Assembly (NCBI RefSeq): GCF_037975245.1
Contig: NC_092576.1
Location: 33,830,611 to 33,894,610 of the forward strand
Length of the DNA: 64,000 nt
Origin: Apostichopus japonicus
Lineage: Eukaryota > Echinodermata > Holothuroidea > Aspidochirotida > Stichopodidae
Reading direction: 5' to 3'
A program made the translations under genes and the position numbers. The notes under the pieces are model-generated. The model ran no database searches. It saw only the letters and a program-made list of their open reading frames with translations, and was not told where the DNA came from. Of this stretch, positions 23,432 to 35,400 are shown one piece after another. Each line of letters opens with the position of its first letter. Position 1 is the stretch's first letter.

Positions 23432-26400
23432 CTGCAGAGAAATAACAATAATATCATCACAAACTGATGAAACAGCTTAAATATAAAACAAGGTACACTT
23501 CAGATAAGATGTTATAAAATCGCTTCGAAGAGAGATCCCAAGCAAATTAATTGCACTCGTGTATTTTTTATGGTGAAATGTTTGGAAATCAATTAAGATG
23601 TGTGCCAAATTGACTTTTGTCGTCACAGAACAAAGACAACAGAAAAAAAAAAACACAACATCATTATTCACTCCTATCCTTGCCCTCGACATTCTCATTA
23701 CCAGAATCAAATATACAACAAAACAAATATCCGTAGCAAAACCCTCCGAAACACCACAAATCGATCGACAGTAGTGTTTAATGAAAACAAGAAATAATAT
23801 ACCAGGGAATATTCTTCTTAAGACCCAGTGTGATTTATGGTTATTAATGTGTCAGAAATATCCACAATAGTGTCATACAGTTGGTTATCCTCAACTGTGT
23901 AAAGTCAATATATCCTTTATTGAGCCAGCGCCATTAATGTTCCGGGATTGTTTATTTTATAATCCCAATCATGAGGTCACGTTCTTTCTTCTGGTGTGAC
24001 CAGATAACAATATGTAGAATGACTATTTTAAATATAAGTTTAACACATTTTAATTATCATAAAACGACACATGATAGCATCATGGGGATAAAAATGCACT
24101 TACCCAAAGTGTGACCGAAACCATATCACCTGAATAAAAGATGCACAAACCGCATTTAATTACTGATCATATTTATGTTAATGTCATAGTTATTTCATTT
24201 TGTTTTTACGTTAATATTAAAGAATGTCACACTGATAAAGAAAACTTACGGGAATTGTATATTAGTTAAATCAATGATAAACAACATGTATTTTTGTGTG
24301 TATTAATACTTAAAGTTAGAAATTTCGTTGATTAATAGTCACATCCTTTTTATTAATAAGGATAAAGTGTGCAGTCGCAGTTGTTGTACAACTTTTATAT
24401 ATTAAATAATAATATTGTCCGCAGTGCAGATACTGCAGAAAACAAATAAAATATTTAATTTCAAATATAATGTTCAATTGAAACGATTACTTGGAATGTG
24501 TTTTTGCAAAGAAGAGCATCATGTGCCTTTGCTAACAATCTATTTCAGTGCGAAGGATTGTTCAGAATGATCTGTGTAGAAGTGCGTGTATATGTGTGTT
24601 TGTTACTATACAGGGTGCAAACAGTCAAGACATATATGCCTTCTTCGTCATTAGAATGATACTCACAATCGGAATCAAAATACACAACAGAAAGATGTAT
24701 GTATAACTAGAACAGGGTAAAATTAATATGGAATCCACTTTATTGGGTGTGCTTGCAGCCGCGTCCAGAGCTGACGCTACTGTGACCGCTGGGTGGAGTA
24801 AGGGCTGGCTTTGGCAGGTTTTGAAGCTCTCTGTTATATGAGTTAAGCAACTTGGTCACAATCCTCTATTAATTTCTTGTACCTCCATCTTCACAAGACT
24901 CGAACCATTTCTGTTTTCACATCAAGCTTCATGCGTTAATGTTGCGGCATATTATACTTGTATTCATATATTACCATACCGTAGAACCGCTATTATTGTG
25001 AGTATTTAATATGTCTGGTATAGTGCAATGTGTAATGGGCAGCATTTCTTGTAGAAAAGGGAGAAAAACCATTGTTGTAAGTTGGCTTATTGACTATCTG
25101 GTCCTTTTAATCTGTGGTAGTTTTTTTTTTACCAATGGTATTTAATATAATTAATGATGATGACGACGACTACGACGTTGATAATAATCAAGTTTTGTGT
25201 CGGATTTAGAATATCGTGAATTGATGACAAGCCCCCTCATTTCCCCGATAACTATCAGTGGTGCTATCCCATCCCCATAGTGACGCTCCTGGTGATACAG
25301 TTAAACTAATGCTCAAATACCAAGAGAAACAACAAAACTAACAAAAGTAATTGAGTAATTACATAAGTAATGATGTTATACTGATAAATATTAAATGAAT
25401 GAAGAAAGTTGTCTAATTTCATGAGGCAAGAACGTTTTGTTATGTTCCAATACCTATATATTTTTTTAATATTTGAAATTTTCGTTGCTTTATGAAGACA
25501 ATATTAACCGAAAAGGAAATCTTGTAAATGTGTTAATTACAGAAGACCCTTCAATAATTGATGTTGACTATGAATTGGATTTAAAACTTCAAGAAGCTTT
25601 TAAGGGATTAAAGACTCGTGCACAAAGAAACGTCTGTGGTCGGTAATCTGACCTAAATCGAACGAGGTGTAACAGCACTGTTAGATACCACCATCGATCT
25701 CGTTAATACAACAGTGTATACAGCAGTACTAGTTGCAGAACGCATAACATAACTAAAATACTGTATTGGAACTAGCAGCCTACTGGGCGTGTTATATCCC
25801 AAATCACAGTTTTATTGAACAAAATGGTAGAATGTTTCTGCAATTGCACGTCAGATGATATCTACAGTACCTATCTTGACTTTCTATTTCTACACCGAGC
25901 GAATTCATACTTGGGTAGTACTGCAAGCTTACAGCGTATTACACACAATGACATAGCTTGCTAGTTCGTAATTAGGCATTCAATACATACAGCTACGGTC
26001 AATACACACAACGCAGTATACATATAATCGATGGACATCTCAGGTCCAGCTAAAGACAACAAGATGTCACGTTTAATTAATGTCTGAATAAATGTGTAGC
26101 GCAAAAAACACAAAATCTTCACTTGCATGCAATGGGAAGTTTTAAAGAAAATGATAAATCAAGCCAAAATTACAACTGATTAAGATTGGAAATGAAACTT
26201 TATAGCAAAACCAAGAACGAATTATGGATTTTGGTTTAAAAAGGAGCGACCGTTCAGGGGTAGGCCTAATTGATACCGACTCTCATGTTTGGGAATTAGG
26301 ACCCCTCCTCCGGAACAAGTAAACATTACGTCGGGTGATGCATTTCGAACCATATTTTACACTATAAGTTGTGTCTATATAAGTAGCTCTAAATTCAAAA

Positions 26401-29400
26401 TTGTGACGTTATAAATTCAACTTTCTCGGATTGACCTAGGTAGCACCTGAATCTATTAGGGATGACCGGAGGGAAATTGAAGGGTTTCATAATAGTAGAG
26501 GAGATATCATGGGTTTATTAAAGCCGAGTTTCATCTGGTGGGTCGTCTTCGAAATTAAAAGTCAAATGGTGCATTCCGAGGCATATTTGCACTATAAATA
26601 TGGTCATTATAAGTATTGCGTACAAAAGGTTGTGCTAATAAATATTTTGTAGGAGATGAAAAGCCCAGGGCGTCAGGGCGTGGTTTATCTTCGTAGTAGA
26701 ATTCTAATACTTCCCCAGCAGTAGCAATTTCGGCATAGTGCATTATTATAACACTTGGTATATGGCATCTCACAAAACAATTGCGATCATCGCATATCAT
26801 GAATATCGCACTGAACCTCAGGTCCCCTCGTCTGTTCCAAGTAAGAGCTTAAATCAACATAAACCAACTTACACACATGGATAGGAGCTCAAACAAACGG
26901 GATGTTATGATGTTTATTATATGTTATTGACCATCATGCAAAAGCGCCCTCTAAAATACGTGACAAAGCAATAACACGAATAGCAAACGACGATCATTTT
27001 AAATATTATTGACGATATCATATTATTAGTTTATCAACAACGTACATTCACACAGTGTGTCAATGTCAGTTGTCAATTGTGTAGTCATTTCACATATCTT
27101 CATGTTTTATTGATTCAAATTGTCAAGCAATCAATGTATCTACGAGACTAATAAACGAACATTGCTAGTTGTAAACCAGTGCCAATCTACATAATTTGTC
27201 CTCCGGAAATGAATGAATGAATGAATGAATGATTTATTGTTTCTTCACAAAGTATAGTTGTTTGTTCGTATTTTCTAGATTAGTTGTTTGTTCTGATTTT
27301 CTGTTATTAATTCCCACGTTCCTACTTTAATTAATGAATGACTGTTTTCTATCACTTACTTTTATAGTTTTTCTTACGTTTTTCTCCGATATCAGCAGAC
27401 TGTGATCAATTTACCATAAAATGCAGATAGAATCGTCCACCTAACGCATGCGTAGACTTAACAAACATTCCTATCATGGTAGTATATGAAAACGAAGGAC
27501 TTTTAAAGTCGAACACTGTTAGGTTATTTACGCATCTTTATATAGAAAATATATTGGTACCTCGTCCTTATGTTTCAACATTATTTGCAAATGCCAGAAT
27601 GATGATATAGAAGTCCCAACTACACCGATCCTTCTGAAAATGTGACTGTACGCGCACTGAAATTAATGTCTCCATACTTTTTGTATATGATAGCTATCTA
27701 TTTATATTCAAGGTACCAGTAAGATCAAACCACTGAGTGGGTGAAATACAATATCCATCAACCTACCTCATCATTATACTCTGTATCTATTATCTCCTGG
27801 CTAGTATCAACGTCCTGAAGTGAAAAGCAAGATAAACAATGATCAGACCAATAAGTATATGACGTCATAAACATCACTGAGACAGTGGTAAGTCGAATCA
27901 GGAAATATTACGTTTCATTAAAAGAAAAGAGTAAATACTCGACGAGGATAAAACAATAAAAAGATAAACATTCGTTACACTTTAAGTGTATTTTTGATAT
28001 GATGAGAACAGTAAGGAACACATTTTTCATAAAAACAAATATTTTCTATAAAGTTTTATTTCCTAAGGAACGATAGCGGCTTGGAATCTATGCGCACGTG
28101 TGTCCATTTGCCTTATTTGTTTTGATTGTATAAATGTATAGATTTTTTAACATGAAACAATATTTTTTAACATTTACCATTTTGAACGTGAAACCTTTTG
28201 GTATACCTGGGTGATTGTGATCGATAGTGTATTTTATATATATATTGTTTATATTGGCTATAACAATGACGATGTTTTTCTTTATTGCATCGAGCCAGGT
28301 TTCTATTCCATTACATACATTGTCATGGGCCGTTCCTACTATCAATTCCTTACACTAGTTTTCCTTTCTCATCACTTCTGCCTCGCCATAGCTTCATAGC
28401 AATTCGGCATTTCTGAACAGTAGACCAAATATGCCAGTTTTGTCTGGGGACGTGTTTAAAAAGACACGTTTTAAATAACTTAGGTTTTATTTTTGACTGA
28501 GCAATGCCACAAATCACATGCATTTAAACTTTGAATATGAATGAAGTGCTGTCCGCGTGGTACATTTTTATATCATCTTAATCCGTAAGGTTGGTGTTAT
28601 GAGCTCCTTTTTATTATAAGATAGGAATTACCAGTAGAGGAAATAATTTGAATGTCCCAGACCCACATGATTGTTGGCAATAATCCCAAAATCACGTGAG
28701 TCTTGGTAATACCGTTTGCTAATATTACAGGTTTACATCTGTTGCGGTGGGCGTATATGACCGCGATGAGGAGGAAGTAATAATTTGTGGAGTTAAGTAG
28801 TTATAACATGTTCGTTTTTTTTTTCTACACGCGCACTCGCCCCCCCCCCCCCTTCAGCTCCGCGCTCCGCACTCATCGTAAATATTTTATAGCAGAGAGA
28901 CGTGTATTCATTTACCTTTACGTACTAATCTCCTTTGGTTTAAGTTCTGACAAGATGTTAAAACAGGGATCCTGACCATATATTCAAATTGCAATGTCTC
29001 AAATGATCACCAAGGATAAAATAAAAAAATTGTAGTCTAGGCGATTGTCATAACACAAATATACATTGTAGTGAAGTATAAATACATTACTACGGTAAAC
29101 ATCATCATCCGCAATAATATACCTATTTTTTTATCAGTTGACATTGATAGTTCATTGAACTTTAATACTGAATCGATGAAAGAAGAAATAAACCTCTTCA
29201 TACTCACCATCCATCGACCAGACTGAAGGTTCATAGTATACAATAGCAAGAAATTGGGTCCCCATGAGACTGAAATTAAGATAAATGACTTATAAAATAA
29301 CATTGAATAGTTCGCTTACTCCAGATAACTCATTCATTCGAAAATGGAAGGTCGGGTATAGTTCGTTGTGTACTCAGCTTTAATATATGAATGTGGAATT

Positions 29401-32400
29401 TAGTGTAGTGAAGTATTATTCTTAATATGCCAAAATGCTACACAAGAATCAGTTGATTGCATATTTTACATATTAGTCACAGTTATATTTACTAAATTTG
29501 CATTTCATATTTTATTGTTTATTATACGGGGGCTCACGAAATATAAAAATATCCACAAATTGTGTATCATACAGTCGGAATATGTCATACCTTACAATAT
29601 CAGTTATTGAATATTTACTGTGGAGGTAATCTCACGAGTGTTAACATTTGTCTGTAATACAAATTATTCTGCAGTTACTTTGTTGTTCTATTGGAATGCT
29701 AAAATAAATTATCATGAAGCTAATAAGATATTCGATGCGATAATGTGAGAATGGAGTGAACAACTTAAAAGAAAACAGAACAAATCCATTGGATTTAAAG
29801 AAGCAAGAGCTATAGCGCCCTCTCCATCTGTCCTTTATGAGTTCAATAGATATATCTTTGCTATCTTCCCTTGGCTGATTTACGGAGGGACATTTGTTCC
29901 AAAACTATCCAAATTGATAGCGTTATGTTCAATGTGACATCAGCATATCGTAAACGAAATCGCCATGTTTACAATTAAATCCACATGTGCAAACTTAAAT
30001 CATTGTACTGAATATTGCTTTTGATATGATGATCTTTTTCGGATATACTGATGTCGTTTTCGTTACCGCGATCTCAATTTGGACATGACGATTTGAGCTT
30101 TGACAGCCTTGTTTTGAAACATATGGCACTCTGTACTATTTTCTTTACTAAATGATACATCACATGTTGTATTCATATATTTTGATTGACTTTATGTTAT
30201 GGTAAGTCTCTATATGTATGAGTGGGAGTGGGTATGATGTTAAGTCGGGACCGGAGACTTCTTCGGGTGACCAGTTACGCATAAACCAAACAACTAATTA
30301 TTATGCAATAAACATGAACTACAAGAAACAACTCTAATTAAAGAAACACTAATGTTTCTTATGTCAATTGTTGTAAAGAATCGTTAAAGCTATATATAAC
30401 ATTCACTGAACTATTTTTTTTTATATCGATCATAACTGAACCCCTAACTACTCCCCCACCCCTCCCTCTTTCTCCCTAGACTAGATATAAATCGGAAGGA
30501 AAGCAAACAATGCATGATTCCTGACATTTGATTAAGGTAAAATTAAACGTAAAAGCTACGTTACGTCTAGAACTAGCAGTAGGTGAGATGAGAACATATT
30601 GAATTTGATGAGAAAGTTGAGGGATTGATATCAGGAATACATTGCCTGAAATACGCTAGTATACCCACGCACAATTACGTCATTACTATGTGGTGAGGAC
30701 ATCCATAGCGCCCACTACTACATCATATTGCAGAATCGACTACTCCTTGCAAACCAACTTAAATTGATCCATTTGAGTATATTTTCTATTATTTTGGTGC
30801 ACTGCCCTCTTCCCGACCTCCAAGATAAATCCTGAGAGTTCGACTATCGGGTACTTTCTAGAAAAAAACGTATATGTATTTACGCAGTAAACAAAGACTA
30901 TGTAATGGACCGCAAACTGCCAATATAAAACAACAGTATTTTATTTTGCGAACATTACTCCTAACGAATAATAAAACAAAAAGAAAAACGTCAGTTGTAA
31001 TCGATCTGTACAATTATTCCGGTAATCTTAATAAAGTTGCGGCTATTCGAAAATCCCAACACAGGTGCGTATCCAGGGGGGGGGGCGTTGGGGGCGCGCG
31101 CCCCCCGGGTAAGGAAAAGAGGAGAGAAAAAAAGAGAAGAAAAAAGTGAAAAGGAGGGGGGAAAAAAGAAAAGGAGGAGAGGAAGGAAGGGAAAGAAAAA
31201 GAGAAAAGAGAGAAAAAAGGAGAAAAGGAGGGAAGAGAAAGAGGAACAGTCATAGTTAAAGCGCTGATCCCTATTATATACACAGGGTAGCCAGTGAGAG
31301 ATCAAGGATTACGGAGGGGGTGTGCGCCTCACCCTACCCCTTACACCAATAACTCCATTTTTGACGTTTCCATTTTTCCTCTCTCACTAATGTATCTATA
31401 TAAATACTATATATGGTCTATCATAACGCGTGTGTGTGTATGGACGTCTTAAACAATTGTACAATTGTGCTATATGGAACCAACTGTGGCTGGTCTTCAA
31501 CTCGACCGAGTCGTCGGGGAACATGACGCATTTCGGGAAGGGGGCGACCGCCCCCCCCCCCCCCGAGCAAGTTGTCTTTATGACATTGCTAGTAATTTCA
31601 AAATACACAATGCTTAGATACAACTTACAAGGCCTGGGAAGTGTCATTTCCAGCGATCTAGGAGGCATTTTCGGCCAAAATTTTTATTGTACGCTTCGCG
31701 CCAACTCATGGTGGCGCTTCGCTTAGATAGTTTGCCTACAGGCTTCGCCCCTCTCTTGGCAATTACTCGCTACACGCCTGTTCGAATTTGTAAAGCAAAG
31801 AGCAGATATAACATCATATCAGTGACCATTGAAATGCATGTTCCACGATGAACAGCCTCAAAAACTGTCTGTGTGAGTAGTCAAAGGCGTAGGAGCCCAA
31901 TTGGATTTGGGGGCTGTAATGACTTGCCCGAAAAAAAGCCAAAATTTCTTGCGCGCTTCGCGCGCGTTCAACATGTCGATGCCAATATCATATTAGCAAG
32001 CATCGGTCATTAAATTGCATGGCATCATGTAACTTACGGTCCGTGAAAGTTGCACAGTAAACCGCCGGATGCTAATGTAAACAAGCAAATGTCTTATGTA
32101 GATGGAGAAAAAGCATACAGATCCATTTATGTCAAACCTCTCTTTTACAGTAGTAATGTCGGCCAAGCTAAGAACTTTATTTAATTACCGAGGAGATCAT
32201 TTTTAAGCTATTCATTGCTATTTATTTTTCTTTCAGTAGGTGCCAGAAAAAATTGGTTGCGGGGAGGGGGGGGGGGCTGCAGCCCCCGCCTCCTACGGGA
32301 CCTACGCCTATGTGTGTAGTGTTCGGTTTCGATATACCTAATATCGGAAATATCTGGTATTTTGCATTTCCTTCAACCAAGTTTTATAATAGCCATTATA

Positions 32401-35400
32401 AGAGGTTGCAATATTTGTACACCAATAAATTAACTGTGTCTGAAATTTCGAAAATTTCCTCACCAACATTCTTCATCATACTTTCCTCTACTCGTGCAAT
32501 TTTGACCTGTCTGTTAGGGGTTCAAGGAGGTTTTTCTATATTGCTTGTCCATAGATTGAATTTTGTGCAACATTATGGGTATGTTTTGAAGTGAGACTAT
32601 TCACGAGAAATGTGAATTTTCAAATTCTCAACAAATAATGGGCTTAAAACTTTCAAACGTGGGGCTTTCGGATAGTGTGGGCCGTGACGTAGAATCACCT
32701 ACAAAAGCAATGATCCATAGGACAAGCGATGAGGTCGAACATGATGTGTGACTGGTGACAATCTTCAAAAAGGTTATGGATGGAAAAAAAAAAACTTTTG
32801 GGATATACTTGGTTCTCAGGCAAAAGTGTACATCTGGTTGGTCATTTTCAAGCCCGAGAAGTGCCATTTCCGGTGATCTGGGGGGGGGGGGTATCAAAAC
32901 CAGAAATTTTCTTGTACGCTCCGCGCCAACCGATGGTGGCGCTCCGCTTAGATAGTAATTCGCGCCCCCCGGGTTAGAAAATCCTGGATACGCGCCTGCA
33001 ACGGATTCTCGTTTAACGGCGTTACACGATAATTTTATGGGAGCCGGGTGCGTTCAATCTCGCTCACAAAGTAAACAGCATCAACAAGTACCTTCGCGCA
33101 CTGATATGACACTTCAGGAGTGATCAAATTTGCAACAACATTAAGAAGACTTACTCGGTCTTACCATTGTAGTTTATGTTTGGATTCACCTAGTTATACA
33201 ATTTACAGTAGATTTAATTCGAGTCGAGATCTAGTTGTATATCTGGGCTTATTTTAAAATAGTAATGGATGGAGACTTCATGTCAAATTTTTGAATTGCA
33301 GCTTGATACTGGTCGAACCCGGGCATTTGAACCCTTACAGACTCCAGGGTTTAACGTGGACCTCCAAATTAACTAAAAGTTTAAATAAACTACGAATCAA
33401 ATAGGACTATAGGAACATACTTATCATCTCCATTTCACAATTTAAAGCGTGTATGTAGCATATGTTCGATATTAGTATTGCTTGGAAAACGTCATTTCGT
33501 TTCATCTGGGTGAGATTTGAATATAAAGATATTTATAATTTGTGTTGTCTTATTCATTAAATATTTTAAGTTGCTGCTTTGCCAATATAACTATGTTTGA
33601 CATTGTAAGGCAATATGAGAGATAATGTAAGGCAATGAAAGGTGTTTTTGCTTCACATATTTGCTTCGCATATTACAGAATACCATCGTGGGATTATTTT
33701 CCATTTAATAATCTAATTGTTTTGTGATGGAAACCTACAACAGAATGAATTGTACGTTAAAAGGAAAATATCAACCTTTGAGAAAAACAAATAACGGTGG
33801 AAGACATTATTGGTCAATGTGTATGGAAAAAACAAAGAAAGTTTAATAATGAATGTAACTGAAATTGTTAGTTAAACAGTAGACTGTCGATTTTGTTAGA
33901 AAGTAAAACTCATTAGTAACAAGAAAGATATACTGGTTTTACGATAATATAATACATTGGGTGACAAGAAGCCTTATGAGTTAAAATATGTACTTTGTTG
34001 TGTGAAATTAAAATTAGTTAATATAAATTTCATCTATAGTGTGTAAAGTTTCTTCATTAGTAACCACTGTCAATGAGTTGCATGATAAACCAAGTAAGGG
34101 GTAAAAATTAAAGAAAAGAAAATCAACTAAATAAAAAGAAGAATATGTGAAAGGGGAGAACCACTGGTATTTTCGCTGTCAGATGGTCTGCAAAGCGTCA
34201 TTTAAACAAAGGTTACGCGCAGAGGAGGTGCCTTGTGTGAAACTTGTGGACATTTTGTAGTATTGTTAAAACCGCTGGCACCAAAATTACGTTAGTTCAT
34301 TTATAACGTCCGGATACGTGTAGTTTGAAAATACGGGCGATATATTTCTCATTGACCCGCTACCGTGTACATTACATGACTTTTTTTAGTTTTAACTTTT
34401 TTTAAAATCTAACCCTACTGTTTCGATTAATTTATTTACCAATTTAAGGACGATCACAGAATAGATTTGCTGCTTAAAAAGGGTAATTTCATATTTGTGA
34501 TTATTTATTGATAAATTATTTTACAAAGAGGTATGCTGGATAAGATTCTTGTAATAAATGTACTAAATAAAAATACTAATAAGTAATATTATTTTGGTGC
34601 CCTGCCCTCTTCTCGATCCTCGAGATAAGTCCTGAGAGTTCGATGATCGGAAACTTTCTGGAAATATTTTCTACGTATTTAAGCATTAAAGAAAGACTAT
34701 GTAATGAACCGCGAACTGCCAAAATAAGAAATTTTATTTTATTTTGTAAACATTACTCATACAAAGAATAAAACAAAAGAAAAACGTCAGTTGTACTCGA
34801 TCTGTACAACTATTCTGGTAACCTTAATAAAGTTGCAGCTTTTCGAAAATCCCAAACGGATTCTCGTTTAACCGTGGTACACAAAAATACCTGTTAAACT
34901 CCAATTTTATGGAAGCTGGAGTGCGCAAGATCTAGCTAACAAACTTGTCCACTGCTATAAGGGTGGCTCATAAGGGAACAACATCGAAAAGAACCTAAAC
35001 GCACTGATAGGACACTCTAAGTATCACTCCGGGAGTTACAAAGGTGAGACAACATTGGGAACACTTAATCGACTTACTTTACTTCCGCAATTAAAGCGAT
35101 AATTTCAAGTATGTTGGGGTCACTGCGCATGTCATTTTATTGTCTAAACAGCGCAGACGCAGCATCGTGGAAGACTTTATCGTGCATGATGATAATATAT
35201 GTCTTTGTAATCCATGTCGGCTAAATAGTGTATTCGGCTCAATAGGAAACAAGACCATTACATGAAATTGTTATGTTTTACATATAATTACTTTCATACT
35301 GGCCAGGGTACGGAAGGAGGGGAATTGGCTATGTCTTCATAAGTTTTCGAGGTTAACAAAGCATTGTAGATTGGATCATGTAGTTCCTAAGAATAACACT

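Larger units (their letters stand above)
31062..32998. mobile_element. DNA element with 16-bp inverted ends, 1.94 kb
   Basis: The left end CAGGTGCGTATCCAGG and the complement of the right end (CAGGCGCGTATCCAGG) differ at one base. The same site in the neighbouring duplicate is empty (AAAATCCCAAACGGATTCTC near 34847), which defines the insertion to within a few bases. CAAC flanks both sides and may be a short target duplication, with one extra A at the left. The interior is a mosaic: poly-G and G/A-rich tracts, a repeated segment of about 100 bases, and a smaller inverted-repeat element. No transposase is visible, so it is non-autonomous or composite. Ends of this type occur in many invertebrate hAT-like elements, a recollection I cannot check. 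Confidence 0.85.
30785..34570. repeat. Large tandem duplication, copy 1 (with later insertion)
   Basis: The sequence from TATTTTGGTGCACTGCCCTC to ACTAATAAGTAATATT can be followed in 34584-37275. Shared landmarks are CTGAGAGTTCGA, AGACTATGTAATG, ACGTCAGTTGTA, TCTCGTTTAAC, GACCTCCAAA and CGCTACCGTGTACA. A 1.9 kb element sits between 31062 and 32998 and is absent from copy 2. It lies in the intron between exons B1 and C1. No exon was recognised in it. Confidence 0.85.

Noticed and set aside
28088-28345. 85-codon minus-strand open frame with good donor CACCCAG|GTATAC, considered as an exon between C1 and E
   Set aside because: The region before it is purine-rich with no credible acceptor. Its phase at the donor would put a stop at the start of exon E, while C1 joins E directly in phase.
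30991-31305. Phe/Ser/Leu-rich and Lys/Glu/Arg-rich open frames on opposite strands
   Set aside because: They translate a G/A-rich low-complexity tract inside the 1.94 kb mobile element.
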